Origin: JAJRRS01 sp965230275
Lineage (GTDB): Bacteria > Planctomycetota > Phycisphaerae > Phycisphaerales > Phycisphaeraceae
Assembly (NCBI GenBank): GCA_965230275.1
Contig: CBDDKO010000002.1
Coordinates: 2,976,001-3,040,000, forward strand
Length of the DNA stretch: 64,000 nt
Reading direction: 5' to 3'
A model generated the notes under the pieces. It saw only the letters and a list, made by a program, of their open reading frames with translations. It was not told the DNA's origin and did not search any database. Below are positions 1 through 9,265 of this stretch, in pieces (positions within the stretch are counted from its first letter, which is position 1; the number at the start of each line of letters is the position of its first letter). The translations under genes were made by a program, and so were the position numbers.

Positions 1-1
1 C

Positions 2-124
2 ACGTATGGCACTCTTGCCTTGACACAGGCAGAGCAAACTGCTGAAGGACGATCAATTCCACAAGCCATTAGAATCAAATACCCATGCCACAAAGGATAT
101 ACACCAGTGCGTACGCATCACTGA
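2..124 (+). CDS. possible 3' end of an upstream gene (partial)
   Basis: The second forward frame is open from the window edge to a TGA at 122-124, while the other two forward frames close within 45 bases. The encoded 40 residues match nothing I recognise. The reading would overlap the next gene by 40 bases, which is long, so it may be chance. If real, it is the C-terminus of a gene lying mostly outside the window. Confidence 0.2.
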   Translation, partial: TYGTLALTQAEQTAEGRSIPQAIRIKYPCHKGYTPVRTHH

Positions 125-537
125 GGATCATGGGTGAACACCTCGATCCGTTGGATGTGATGCATGCGCTGCGACTGCCTCATGATCATGTTCACCGTAA
201 TGGCGAGCCGCGCTTTGGACGCCGGCGTAACGGAGAGGTTGTGGCGTATGTTCCATTCAATCATGGGCAGTGGAGCATGTCATCGGAGAAGTGGGTAGAA
301 AGCTCAACGCTCAACACTCACTTGAGTTGGCTGTTAGACCAAATAGAGCCTCTAGCTGAACAGTTGCAGGCGCTCTTGGATAGAGGATATGAGGCCGACT
401 TCTTCTGTTTTTCTGAAGGACGAAGCCCTGATCCACCCAGCCTTCCGCGTCAGACACGGGAGCGAGCCGAAGCTCTGGGGATCAAGATCGATATCGATCA
501 TTACGATTCAACGGAATACAGCCATCCCGAGGAATAG
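85..537 (+). CDS. DUF4279 domain-containing protein
   Basis: A 150-residue soluble protein with no signal peptide or membrane segment. Its pattern is typical of the DUF4279 family: an early strand (ASLRIMGEHLDPLDV, about residues 11-25), a basic stretch with paired arginines, a GQWSMSS motif near residue 66, and a helical second half with an acidic C-terminus. The family has no assigned biochemistry. Members often lie near contact-dependent or polymorphic toxin genes and are suspected immunity proteins, but no toxin is visible here because the upstream DNA is cut off. No clear ribosome binding site precedes the start, so an internal ATG (residue 16) is possible. Confidence 0.65.
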   Translation: MPQRIYTSAYASLRIMGEHLDPLDVMHALRLPHDHVHRNGEPRFGRRRNGEVVAYVPFNHGQWSMSSEKWVESSTLNTHLSWLLDQIEPLAEQLQALLDRGYEADFFCFSEGRSPDPPSLPRQTRERAEALGIKIDIDHYDSTEYSHPEE

Positions 538-559
538 GTTGGCGTATCCGCCTCACTAG

Positions 560-1450
560 TCATGACATCGTGATCTTATCGACCAGGTACTTTCCCACGG
601 CGAGGTTGTAGCGTAGGGCTTCGTCAAGCAGTTCGACAGGGACGCGCCGGATCGCTTGATGCGTCTCGAAGGCGAAGGGGCCTTGGAAGTTGATCTGTCG
701 TAAGCCGGCGCAGACACCTTCCCAATCCACGGCGGGGGTTTCGATGCTGAACGGCAGGACGTGGTCATCCCGGTCGGGACCGGAGCAGGTTTCCTGGATG
801 TGGATGGCTTTGAGACGTTCGCCCAGCGCGGTGATGCCGACCCGTTGATCCAGGCCGTTCATATGGGCGTGGCCGGTGTCCCAGCAGGCACCGATCAGGG
901 GGTGATTCAACTCATCAATCAGGGCGCACTGCTCTTCGGGGATGCCGGCAAAGTAGCGCTGGCCGCCGCGCGTCTGGGCATAGTGATCGAAGATGTTTTC
1001 GATGGCGATGCCGACGTTGTACTTCTCGCAGTCGCCAATCAACCCCCGAAAAAATGCTGCATTGCCCTGAAGCATAGCTGCGTCGTGCTCGGCATCGAAG
1101 TTGCCCGGGAAGATGTCCGGGTGCAGGACCATCCATGGGATGCCCAGTCGGCCACAGACTTTCAGCGCGTGGCGGCAGCATTCGCGAGAGCGTTCGGCTT
1201 CCGCGTCTTTGCCGAACATATCGAAGAACGGGCCGTGGGCCTGGACCCATTCGAGCCCGGCTTCCTGTGCCCACTGAGCCCGTTGATCGGCCCACGCGTA
1301 GGCGGCGACATCGTCAGCCCAATCCAGGTCGTTATGAAACTTGTAGAACGGCAGGTCGATGCCGTCGAACCCGGCCTTGGCCAGCGCGGCGTAGAGCTGC
1401 GGCTCGGTGACCGACTCGGGGCGGATGTTGGTGCTGGTGGCGATCTTCAT
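560..1450 (-). CDS. sugar phosphate isomerase/epimerase family TIM-barrel protein
   Basis: A 296-residue protein of the AP endonuclease 2 / xylose isomerase-like TIM-barrel superfamily. I start it at MKIATSTNIRPES, because a GGAG ribosome site lies about 10 bases upstream and the upstream extension looks like translated intergenic repeat. Visible barrel features are an N-terminal strand, HGPFFDMFG, WMVLHPDIFPG, NVGIAIENIFDH (a metal-binding Glu is expected here), GACWDTGHAHMNG, and KAIHIQETCSG with a following DDH. These Glu/Asp/His positions are the usual divalent-metal ligands. The substrate cannot be read from sequence; relatives act on inositols, tagatose or ketohexose sugars. The gene stands alone, back to back with ftsK. 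Confidence 0.8.
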   Translation of the reverse strand: MKIATSTNIRPESVTEPQLYAALAKAGFDGIDLPFYKFHNDLDWADDVAAYAWADQRAQWAQEAGLEWVQAHGPFFDMFGKDAEAERSRECCRHALKVCGRLGIPWMVLHPDIFPGNFDAEHDAAMLQGNAAFFRGLIGDCEKYNVGIAIENIFDHYAQTRGGQRYFAGIPEEQCALIDELNHPLIGACWDTGHAHMNGLDQRVGITALGERLKAIHIQETCSGPDRDDHVLPFSIETPAVDWEGVCAGLRQINFQGPFAFETHQAIRRVPVELLDEALRYNLAVGKYLVDKITMS

Positions 1451-1475
1451 GGGGAGACTCCGAGAAATCGAACTT

Positions 1476-1655
1476 GAACCGCGAAGGCGCGAAAGTATGA
1501 AGAGAAAGAATAGGCCACAGATGGACACGGATGAACACAGATTATGTCATGGGTTTTGTTGCCCAGAGCCCAAGTTCAATTCTTCTCTATGTTGATCGGT
1601 GTTCATCGGTGGCTCTTACCTAGTCTTCTTCGCGCCCTTCGCGTCTTCGTGGTTC
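1476..1655. repeat. nested inverted repeat, copy 1
   Basis: This gap between two divergent genes contains two nested imperfect inverted repeats. The outer arms are GAACCGCGAAGGCGCGAA near 1476 and the complement of CGCGTCTTCGTGGTTC ending at 1655. The inner arms are GCCACAGATGGACACGGATG near 1535 and the complement of ATCGGTGTTCATCGGTGGC near 1596-1614. The same words recur around 5932-6101, 12848-12885 and 26813-26916. Such sequence can be mistaken for short genes because it is open in several frames. No function is known to me. Confidence 0.7.
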
Positions 1656-1784
1656 CAATTCTTACACTTTATCGGCCGTTGTAGCGGCTGACAGCTTCTG
1701 TCGCAAAGGCTTTGGGGTTGCCGATACATTCATACCGTGGCGCGATGCGTGTGCGCCGGCTAAGTCTTCGTCATTTACAGGTAT

Positions 1785-4559
1785 ATGCACATCATGGCCA
1801 AGAAGTCCCGCAAGAAAAACGACGACCCCAAAGCCTTGTACCTGGCGATCGCCTGGGCGGTGGCGGCGGGTGTGTGGCTGCTGCTGGCGGCGTCGATGCT
1901 GAGCTACGACCCGGCCGACCCCCCGGCTCACGCTTACGGCGTGCCCAACGAGCATATCCACAACTGGGTCGGCAACGTCGGGGCGCTGATCTCGCACAAG
2001 GTGTACCTCATGACCGGGCCTGGCGCGTGGGTTGCGCTGATCGGTGTCGGGGTGATGCTGGCGCTGGCCGGGATCGGACGGAGCGTGACCCAGCCGGTGA
2101 TCCGTATTGTGGGTTTGATCGTGATGGCGATCTGCACCAGCGCGATGATCAGCGTGATGGTGCCGACGATGGTGCACGGGTTCAACGGCGCGCCTCAGGG
2201 CCCCGGCGGGCTCCTGGCGCAATTGATCGACGACCAGTTGACAGCGCGTTTCGCGGTGCCGGGCACGATGATGATCCTGATCGTCGGGTTCTGGGTCGGC
2301 GCAGTGCTGGCGGCGGACCGATTCGTGCTGGCGGCGCCCAAGGCGCTGGGCTCGATGATCCTGCGTCTGACACATCTGCCGACGCCGAACGTTCGGATGC
2401 CGCAACTGGCCGGACGCATGGGCACGCTGTCGCTGCCGTGGTCTCGTGGCGATGTGGAAGAGGAGACGGGCGGGACCGCTACGGCCAAACGCTCGAGCAG
2501 CTCGAAACGTCGGAAGAAGGACGCCGAGACCGCGATCGATGAAGATGCCGGCGGCCTGGGTGCGACGCAGTCGTTCGGGATGGAGGAAGAGGAAGACCTG
2601 TACGACGATGACGAGTACGAGTACGAATACGAAGAGGAAGAGGACGACGGCGAAGAGGAAGTAGACGAGGAAGAAGAAGCCGAAGCGCCCGGAGCGCCTC
2701 AGGCCCACACCGAGCAGAAGAAGCAGTTCTCGACCGAAGAACTGCGTGCCAAGATGCAGCAGTTGCCGATCAACTTCGCCCCGAAGATGGACCCGGCCAA
2801 GGCCGCGCCGCCTCGCGAGATTGATCTGACCGGCTACGAGTTCCCTCAGATGGACGTGCTGGTCGAGCCCGAATCCAACTTCACCGAGGAGATGGAGCAG
2901 ATCGTCCGCGATCAGGCCCTCCAGCTCGAATCAGCGCTGCAGCAGTACCGCATAGAGGGCGAGGTCGTCGGGATCGATTCCGGGCCGGTGATCACGCTGT
3001 TTGAAGTGCGCCTCGCGCCGGGCACGAAGGTCTCCCGGCTCAGCACGGTCAGCTCCGACCTTGCTCGTGCGCTCAAAGCCCAGAACATCCGCATCGTCCC
3101 GAACATGGTGGGCAAGGACACCGTGGGTATCGAGGTGCCGAACCTGAAGAAGGAACGTGTCCGGCTGAAGGAGCTGATGAGCAGCACCGACGACAGCTGC
3201 CGGAAGATGAAGCTGCCGATGTTCCTCGGCAAGGACGCCAGCGGCAACATGCTGATCCAGGACCTGTCGACCATGCCGCACATGCTGATCGCCGGCACGA
3301 CCGGCTCGGGCAAGAGCGTGTGCATGAACTCGATCATCATGAGTTTCCTGTTCACCAAGCGGCCGGACGAGCTGAAGCTGGTGCTGGTGGACCCGAAGAT
3401 GGTCGAGATGGCCATGTTCAAGAACATCCCGCACCTGATGTGCCCGGTCGTCACGGAGATGAGCAAGGCGGCGGCGATCCTGGAGTGGGCGGTGACGAAG
3501 ATGGACGAACGCTACGAGCTTCTCGCCGAGGCCGGCGTCCGCGACATCGGCGGGTACAACGAGCTTGGTTGGGATGAGCTCAAGGACCGCATGGAGCCGA
3601 GCAACGAGGAAGAAGAGGCCCGGATCCTCAAGAAGCTGCCTTACATGGTGTTCGTGATCGACGAGTTGGCCGACCTGATGATGACCAACAAGGAGGTCGA
3701 GAGCTCGATCGTCCGGATCGCACAGAAGGCCCGTGCGGTGGGTATCCACCTGATCCTCGCGACGCAGCGGCCGCAGGCGAACGTCGTGACAGGTCTGATC
3801 AAGTCGAACATGCCCTGCCGTGTGGCATTCAAAGTCGCGTCCGGCATGGACTCGCGTATCGTCCTGGACCAGAAGGGCGGCGAGCTGCTGCTTGGCCACG
3901 GCGACATGCTGTTCCTCTCGCCGCGCTCCAGCAAACTCATCCGTGCCCAGGGCACGCTGGTGGACGACATCGAGATCCGCAAGACGGTGAAGTACCTCAA
4001 GACGATCGCCCAGCAGAACTTCGAGCCCTCGCTGGTGCAGATCAAGACCGCCGGCGCGGTGGGCGACGACGGCGAAGCCGCGGAGCGCGATCCGCTGTTC
4101 AATCAGGCGGTGGACATCGTCATCGAAACACAGCGCGGCAGTGTGTCGCTGCTGCAGCGTCGCCTGACGATCGGCTACTCCCGTGCGTCGCGCCTGATCG
4201 AGCAGATCGCCGCGGCAGGCCTGATCGGTGAGTACAAGGGCTCGCAGGCCCGCGAGGTCACGATCACGGCCGAGGAATGGGAAGCGATCAAGGCCCAGGC
4301 CGAAGCCGACGCGGCCGGCCTCGCCCCGCCGGAGGATGAAGAAGCCGTCGAGGAAGAGGCCGAAGACGATGCCGTGGAACAGGACGCCTACGAAGAAGAA
4401 GACGGCGATGTCGCGGTGGACGAAGACGAGGAAGAAGAGGCCGACGACGAAGAGTATGAGTATGAAGAAGACGCCGCCGACGGCGATGGCGAGGATGAGG
4501 AAGAGTACGAGTACGAATACGAAGATGTAGACGAAGAAGAGGAAGACGAAGAGGCTTAA
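1785..4559 (+). CDS. ftsK: DNA translocase FtsK
   Basis: A 924-residue membrane-anchored ATPase that pumps chromosomal DNA through the division septum and assists dimer resolution. About four hydrophobic segments occupy residues 12-200. An extremely acidic linker follows (residues 266-303, rich in EYEYE and EEEE), then the alpha/beta motor with Walker A GTTGSGKS at 504-511 and Walker B VFVIDELADLMM at about 622-633. A winged-helix gamma domain for DNA-polarity recognition spans about 769-825. Unusually, about 77 further residues of nearly pure Asp/Glu with Tyr follow (848-924); FtsK normally ends at gamma. Either of two close ATGs (1785 or 1794) could be the start. Confidence 0.96.
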   Translation: MHIMAKKSRKKNDDPKALYLAIAWAVAAGVWLLLAASMLSYDPADPPAHAYGVPNEHIHNWVGNVGALISHKVYLMTGPGAWVALIGVGVMLALAGIGRSVTQPVIRIVGLIVMAICTSAMISVMVPTMVHGFNGAPQGPGGLLAQLIDDQLTARFAVPGTMMILIVGFWVGAVLAADRFVLAAPKALGSMILRLTHLPTPNVRMPQLAGRMGTLSLPWSRGDVEEETGGTATAKRSSSSKRRKKDAETAIDEDAGGLGATQSFGMEEEEDLYDDDEYEYEYEEEEDDGEEEVDEEEEAEAPGAPQAHTEQKKQFSTEELRAKMQQLPINFAPKMDPAKAAPPREIDLTGYEFPQMDVLVEPESNFTEEMEQIVRDQALQLESALQQYRIEGEVVGIDSGPVITLFEVRLAPGTKVSRLSTVSSDLARALKAQNIRIVPNMVGKDTVGIEVPNLKKERVRLKELMSSTDDSCRKMKLPMFLGKDASGNMLIQDLSTMPHMLIAGTTGSGKSVCMNSIIMSFLFTKRPDELKLVLVDPKMVEMAMFKNIPHLMCPVVTEMSKAAAILEWAVTKMDERYELLAEAGVRDIGGYNELGWDELKDRMEPSNEEEEARILKKLPYMVFVIDELADLMMTNKEVESSIVRIAQKARAVGIHLILATQRPQANVVTGLIKSNMPCRVAFKVASGMDSRIVLDQKGGELLLGHGDMLFLSPRSSKLIRAQGTLVDDIEIRKTVKYLKTIAQQNFEPSLVQIKTAGAVGDDGEAAERDPLFNQAVDIVIETQRGSVSLLQRRLTIGYSRASRLIEQIAAAGLIGEYKGSQAREVTITAEEWEAIKAQAEADAAGLAPPEDEEAVEEEAEDDAVEQDAYEEEDGDVAVDEDEEEEADDEEYEYEEDAADGDGEDEEEYEYEYEDVDEEEEDEEA

Positions 4560-4582
4560 GCCGATCGTGCTTTAGACACGCC

Positions 4583-5068
4583 ATGAACGTTGACCCGCCG
4601 ACCACGACTGAAGGATTCTGGCACGACACCCGGCAGCGCGACGCGATGCTCGTGGATGTGCTTAGCGCGCTTCTGCGTAACGGGCCGATGGACGACGAAC
4701 GCATCGCCCGGTTCTGCCTGACACCGCATGACCTGCTGGGCCTGATCCCCGACGACATCAAGGCCCAGAACGCCAGGGCGATGACCGAGGCGCTGATCAA
4801 CTACCTCGAAGGCCCGATGAGCATCAACAGCTTCTCTGAAAGTCTGCGCGCATGGCGCGAGAGCGCGAGCATGGCACGTAGTGAGCTGGATTGGTCCAAG
4901 CTGCCCCCGGTGACACACCGTCTGGCGTTGTGCTACGCCTCGGAACTGACAGGTTATGCGCTCCAGCAGGGCTGGGTCGTTGTGTCGGAGAATCCCAACA
5001 CACCCGGCTGGCGGCTGACCGAAGACGGGATGGCTGCGATCGAGTCACTCAAAGATCAACTGGGTTAA
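4583..5068 (+). CDS. hypothetical protein downstream of ftsK
   Basis: A 161-residue soluble, mostly helical protein that begins 23 bases after the ftsK stop and is probably co-transcribed with it. I do not recognise the family. The C-terminal third (helix, then GWVVVSENPNTPGWRLTEDG and a final helix) looks like the recognition helix, wing and closing helix of a winged-helix fold, so DNA binding is possible, but that is an inference from shape only. No ribosome site is evident, which fits coupling to ftsK. Confidence 0.6.
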   Translation: MNVDPPTTTEGFWHDTRQRDAMLVDVLSALLRNGPMDDERIARFCLTPHDLLGLIPDDIKAQNARAMTEALINYLEGPMSINSFSESLRAWRESASMARSELDWSKLPPVTHRLALCYASELTGYALQQGWVVVSENPNTPGWRLTEDGMAAIESLKDQLG

Positions 5069-5188
5069 GTCTCGATAGTCAAGCTGATTCTTTTTATCTG
5101 ATCAGAACCCATCGGGTGGTTTGCCCGTAGGGATCGCTGTGGAGATAATGACGGGAGATCGTTACACCTTTATATAAGGAGCGCTGAC

Positions 5189-5926
5189 ATGCGTTCATTT
5201 AAGCCCGTGATGGTCATTGCGGTCGTTCTGTTTACATGGAGTGCATCCAGTCTTTCAACTGTGCTTGCACAGACCGCGAGTGATTCCAGTATCACTCCCG
5301 TGATCACACTGATGTCTGATGCCGACAAGGATGCGCAGATCGCGGAACTCACCGAGCGTGTTGCGGAATTGGAGCGGCGTTTGGCCGAGCTTGAGGCAAA
5401 GGCGCTGCCGTTGATCGAGGCCGCCGAGGCGGAGCAGCGTAAGGAGAAGGCGAAGTCTGCCGCGCGGGAACGGATGCGGCAGGACCGGGGCAAGTACAGC
5501 CCCGAGGTGTTGGGAGAGGTCGAGGCGCTGTACCAGATCGCCAACAAGCAGTGGCGCAGCCCCGCTGCGAAGGAAGCGCTGGAAAAACTCATCAACGAAT
5601 ACCCGGACCTGAACCGTACTGGATGCGCGACGATGTACCTGGGCCAGATGAGCCAGGGCGAGGAGCGTGTCGATTACCTGACCAAGGCGATGACCGACTT
5701 TGGCGACTGCTACTACGGCAACGGCGTGAACGTCGGGGCGTATGCGACGTACTACCTCGCCTGCCACCACTGGCAGGAAGGCAATCACGAAGATGCCCAG
5801 AAACTGATTGATAAGATCAACAGCGATCACCCCGACGCCATCGATCACCGCGGCCGGGCGCTGACCGACCTGCTCAAGGAGATGCCGGCAACGCAGGAAA
5901 CGTCAGGAACCGACACAGAGGAATAA
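5189..5926 (+). CDS. secreted coiled-coil/TPR-like protein
   Basis: A 245-residue exported protein. The N-terminus has a Sec signal peptide (hydrophobic core VMVIAVVLFTW, likely cut after VLAQ near residue 29). Residues 45-100 form a charged coiled coil with regular ELxxRVAELERRLAELE heptads. The remainder is helical and reads like tetratricopeptide repeats (ALYQIANKQWRSPAAKEALE, then ATYYLACHHWQEGNHEDAQK). This arrangement recalls the periplasmic division protein CpoB/YbgF, but there are no Tol-Pal genes nearby, so I do not transfer that name. A strong AAGGAG ribosome site lies 7 bases before the ATG. Confidence 0.7.
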   Translation: MRSFKPVMVIAVVLFTWSASSLSTVLAQTASDSSITPVITLMSDADKDAQIAELTERVAELERRLAELEAKALPLIEAAEAEQRKEKAKSAARERMRQDRGKYSPEVLGEVEALYQIANKQWRSPAAKEALEKLINEYPDLNRTGCATMYLGQMSQGEERVDYLTKAMTDFGDCYYGNGVNVGAYATYYLACHHWQEGNHEDAQKLIDKINSDHPDAIDHRGRALTDLLKEMPATQETSGTDTEE

Positions 5927-5931
5927 GACGA

Positions 5932-6101
5932 TTCACCACAGAGGACACAGAGATCGCAGAGATAAAACAATGATGAAGGCTGATAAACGCAGGTAAGAAT
6001 CGATGGCTGTGATTCTTTTATTTTCTTTTCAGCGTTCATCAGTGTTTATCACTGTTCCACTTCTTGTCTTCCTCTGCGATCTCTGTGTCCTCTGTGGTGA
6101 A
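5932..6101. repeat. nested inverted repeat, copy 2, with 30-bp perfect arms
   Basis: Between two convergent genes lies an inverted repeat with perfect 30-base arms at 5932-5961 and 6072-6101 (outer word TTCACCACAGAGGACACAG). Inside are less perfect arms (GATGAAGGCTGATAAACGC against GCGTTCATCAGTGTTTATC). In RNA it would fold into a very long hairpin. On the plus strand it is followed by five Ts at 6105-6109, so it may serve as a transcription terminator for the gene ending at 5926. It shares its composition with copies at 1476-1655 and 26813-26916. Confidence 0.85.
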
Positions 6102-6108
6102 ATCTTTT

Positions 6109-7833
6109 TCACACCGGCAAACGGTCAAGCTCTTCGCCCAGCGCCGCCATCAGTGGTTCGAGGGTGGCGCGGGTGAAGTCGAACCTCAGGCCGGCGGTCT
6201 CGAAAAGTTCGGGTAGCGCGCGTTTGCCGCCGAGGCGCAGGGCGTTTCGGTAGTCATCGAGCGCCTTGGCCGGGTCGCTGCGGTAGTTCAGCCAGAGTTG
6301 CAGGGCGCCGAGCTGCGCGATGCCGTACTCGATGTAGTAAAACGGGACGTGGTAGAGGTGCAGCTGCTTCTGCCACATCGACGCGCGCACCTCGTCAAGG
6401 CCCGACCAGTCCACGTGCGATCGGCCAAACCGATCAAGCACCTTCAGCCACGCCACCGTGCGCTCTGAATCCGAGTGGCCCGGGTGCGTGTATAGCCAGT
6501 GCTGGAACTGATCGATCGTCGCGATCCAGGGGAGGATCGTGATGATGCCCTCGAGCAGCGATCGCACCGCACGATCTCGTTCGGCTTGTTCCGGGTAGAA
6601 CACGTCGTAGTGGTCCGCGCCGATCAACTCCATCGACATACTCGCGACTTCGCAGAACTCCATCGGCGCGTGACGCATGAACATCAGCGGTTCTTCTGCG
6701 GCGGCCCAGATGAAGTGAAACGCGTGGCCCGCTTCGTGGAGCATGGTCCGCACGTCCGTGTCCAGGCCGGCGGCGTTCATGAAGATGAAGGGCTCGCGGC
6801 TTTCCTGCAGCGAACTCTGAAACCCCCCGGCCCGCTTGCCCTTTCGGCTATCCAGGTCCAGGTTCCGCCCCATCTTCATCGTCGCAAAATCATCCCCCAG
6901 GCCCGGTGCGACCCGGCGGAACACCTCCGTGGACTTGTCCACTAGGTCCTGCGGCTGATCCGCGGCAAACGGACGCAACGGCGGACGGTTCAGCACATCC
7001 ACGCTCAGGTCCCACGGTCGCAACGCATCGAGCCCTAAGGCTTCTTTGCGCTGCGTATCCATCTTGTAGATCAAGGGCAAACACACCTGCTCGACCGCCT
7101 CGGCAAACTGATGGCAGTGTTCGGGGGTGTAATCGAACCGGTCCATCGCCTTCCACATGTATGCCCGGTAGTCCGGCAGGTCGGCGTTCTTTGCCATCTG
7201 CTTCCTCAGGCCCAACAACTTGTCGAAGATCGTGTTGAAGCCGTCGCGGTCCTGAAGCCGACGATCCGCGCTTAGCCGCCAGGCCTTCTCGCGCGACTCC
7301 CGGTCGGGCTCTTCCAGGTAGCGTGATAGTTGCTGCAGCGTCAGTGTCTCGCCGTTGAACTCGACGGTCATGGCGCCAACGGTCTTGTCGTACTCGTTGT
7401 TAAGTTTGGCGACTTCGGTCTGCAGGGGGACGTTCTCCTCGCGGAACAGCTCCACCGCGGACCGCCATTCACGGATCAGGTTGCCGAAGCGATCGGGGGC
7501 GAGTGTGCCGTGGTCGGGCGACGCCAGGAGCTTCTTCTGCATCTGGAAGTAGATCGGCTTGATCTTCGGCGCGATGTGTTCGACGTAGTGCAGGTAGGCT
7601 TTTTCGATCTCGGGATCGTCCGTGTGACAGGCCGAGTCGATGTTCTTCCTCGCCCCGAATTCCGATACCACGGCCGAGAGCTCGGAGAAGTTGGCGAGCC
7701 ATTGCTGGATTTGCTCGATCGTATCTGTCGGTCGATCCAAGAGACTTACGTACAAAGGCTCCAACTGCCCCCAGTCAGAGGGGTCCAGGTCTGAGGGGAC
7801 GAAAGTGCGTCCGGATGATGTTGATTCAGGCAT
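6109..7833 (-). CDS. M3 family oligoendopeptidase (PepF-like zinc peptidase)
   Basis: A 574-residue cytoplasmic metallopeptidase of the M3 (thimet/oligoendopeptidase) family that trims short peptides. The zinc-binding HEAGH is at residues 366-370, with a downstream Glu in AMEFCEVASMSMELIG as the third ligand, and the family's His/Tyr-rich segment LYHVPFYYIEYGIAQLGALQ lies near the C-terminus. The start at MPESTSSG is preferred: it has GAGG 9 bases upstream, whereas upstream in-frame ATGs run towards the neighbouring gene. It lies 70 bases downstream of the beta-propeller gene on the same strand. Confidence 0.9.
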   Translation of the reverse strand: MPESTSSGRTFVPSDLDPSDWGQLEPLYVSLLDRPTDTIEQIQQWLANFSELSAVVSEFGARKNIDSACHTDDPEIEKAYLHYVEHIAPKIKPIYFQMQKKLLASPDHGTLAPDRFGNLIREWRSAVELFREENVPLQTEVAKLNNEYDKTVGAMTVEFNGETLTLQQLSRYLEEPDRESREKAWRLSADRRLQDRDGFNTIFDKLLGLRKQMAKNADLPDYRAYMWKAMDRFDYTPEHCHQFAEAVEQVCLPLIYKMDTQRKEALGLDALRPWDLSVDVLNRPPLRPFAADQPQDLVDKSTEVFRRVAPGLGDDFATMKMGRNLDLDSRKGKRAGGFQSSLQESREPFIFMNAAGLDTDVRTMLHEAGHAFHFIWAAAEEPLMFMRHAPMEFCEVASMSMELIGADHYDVFYPEQAERDRAVRSLLEGIITILPWIATIDQFQHWLYTHPGHSDSERTVAWLKVLDRFGRSHVDWSGLDEVRASMWQKQLHLYHVPFYYIEYGIAQLGALQLWLNYRSDPAKALDDYRNALRLGGKRALPELFETAGLRFDFTRATLEPLMAALGEELDRLPV

Positions 7834-7903
7834 GTCGGCCTCACGGGTGTTGTGGAACGATATCAACTGAAGGATAGCGTATCCCCGGCCGATTTGTTTG
7901 ACG

Positions 7904-9193
7904 TCATTCATGGGTGATGCGGATACGGACGAAGCTGATCGTTCCCGGGCCGTAACCGCCTTCATCCCCGGTGACAGCGATGAGGTCCTCGCCGTGGGGG
8001 ATCAAGATCAAGCCTTCGGGGCGGTCGCCGACCTTGAGTTTGCCGATAAGCCTGGGCTTGGTCGGATCGGCGAGATCGAGGGCGTAAACATAGTCGCCGC
8101 GCTCTGTCGCACCGACGGCGATGGGGCGGCCCGCAAAGTGGGCGAGTTTGACGGCTTCGGGATCGCGCCGTGATTCGGGTTCGGAGGGTTTGACCAGCGG
8201 ACGAACATCCACGCGCGCCATGGGAGCCGCTTCGTCATGGACGTTGTTTGGGTCGATCCAGTGAAGTGACAGGCTGTGGCCCTGCACCTGGCCGTATTTG
8301 GCGAGCTTGCCCTCTTCAGCGGTCGCGACCAGGCAACCTGTCCGCCCTTCCGAATCCTGAACGCCCGTCAGCACAGACACGCCGTCCGGCTCAGCCCCCG
8401 CGGCCAGGTAGATCGGTTTGCCAAAGACGGGTTCGGGCCCCTTCAGATCAAGTGTCAGCAACAGATTGTTCTCCTGACAACTAATCACCGCGAAGCGTGA
8501 GAATGGATCGAATGCCACGAACTCCGGCTCCACCTCACTAGCCGGCATGCGCAGCAGCTGACTCAGGCCCGGCACCTCCCACGCGGGCAGAACCCCATCG
8601 CGGGCATATCGGTCCACCTTCAATCCCGAGACATCGATCACCCAGACGGCACCGGGGGCATCGGGGTCGCGCTCGGCTTCACACGCCACAACGGCGTATC
8701 GGCCATCAGGTGAAATCGCGATGCTGTCGGGGTGTGCGCCAACCGGCTGCTTGAGGATCATCCGCCCAAGCGTGTCCCGACGAAGGTCGAAACCGAACAC
8801 GGTGCCCGCATCACCGGGGCGCCTGCCGAGGACGGTGACCAGGGCGATCGGTAGCGAAGGGTGCACCGCCACACTGGTCGGTTCACGGACCAGCGCAATA
8901 CCCTCGGCAACGTTGGACGATTCGTCATCAAAATCGATCGGTGTGAGCACCGGCGGGTCAAGCGATTCGACACGGAATACATCCAGCGTCTTCCAGTGCG
9001 AATCCGTCGCCAGCAGGAGCTTTTCCGACTCGCAGTAATCGATGATCTCACATGCCAGGCCGGGCACGTCGATCGTATCCAGGTGGGTCAGTTCAAGATC
9101 ATTTTGTGGCTGCTTGGGATCGGCTTGAGCAGGGGCGGCGTGGTCAATGGCGGTCAGGCAGACCATGAGGAACAGGCAGAGCCAAATGCGCAC
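7904..9193 (-). CDS. secreted beta-propeller protein
   Basis: A 429-residue exported protein that starts at a GTG with AAGGA 9 bases upstream. A signal peptide covers about residues 1-24 (LCLFLMVCLTAIDHAAPAQA). The rest is built of repeated four-stranded blades such as PTSVAVHPSLPIALVTVLG, DSIAISPDGRYAVVACE and EFVAFDPFSRFAVISCQENN, typical of YVTN/SMP-30-like beta-propellers; the late region resembles the choice-of-anchor I group. There are no catalytic signatures. It probably sits in the periplasm or at the cell surface as a binding or scaffold protein. It lies 70 bases upstream of the M3 peptidase gene, so co-transcription is possible. Confidence 0.7.
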   Translation of the reverse strand: MRIWLCLFLMVCLTAIDHAAPAQADPKQPQNDLELTHLDTIDVPGLACEIIDYCESEKLLLATDSHWKTLDVFRVESLDPPVLTPIDFDDESSNVAEGIALVREPTSVAVHPSLPIALVTVLGRRPGDAGTVFGFDLRRDTLGRMILKQPVGAHPDSIAISPDGRYAVVACEAERDPDAPGAVWVIDVSGLKVDRYARDGVLPAWEVPGLSQLLRMPASEVEPEFVAFDPFSRFAVISCQENNLLLTLDLKGPEPVFGKPIYLAAGAEPDGVSVLTGVQDSEGRTGCLVATAEEGKLAKYGQVQGHSLSLHWIDPNNVHDEAAPMARVDVRPLVKPSEPESRRDPEAVKLAHFAGRPIAVGATERGDYVYALDLADPTKPRLIGKLKVGDRPEGLILIPHGEDLIAVTGDEGGYGPGTISFVRIRITHE

Positions 9194-9265
9194 GATGATG
9201 TGTCCTTTACGACCGGGGCGGAGAGATGTACGACGGGAGGTATATGGGTTTAACCAGGTCGGTAT

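Noticed and set aside
761..1477. Open frame opposite the TIM-barrel gene
   Set aside because: Shadow of the real gene, which has clear superfamily motifs.
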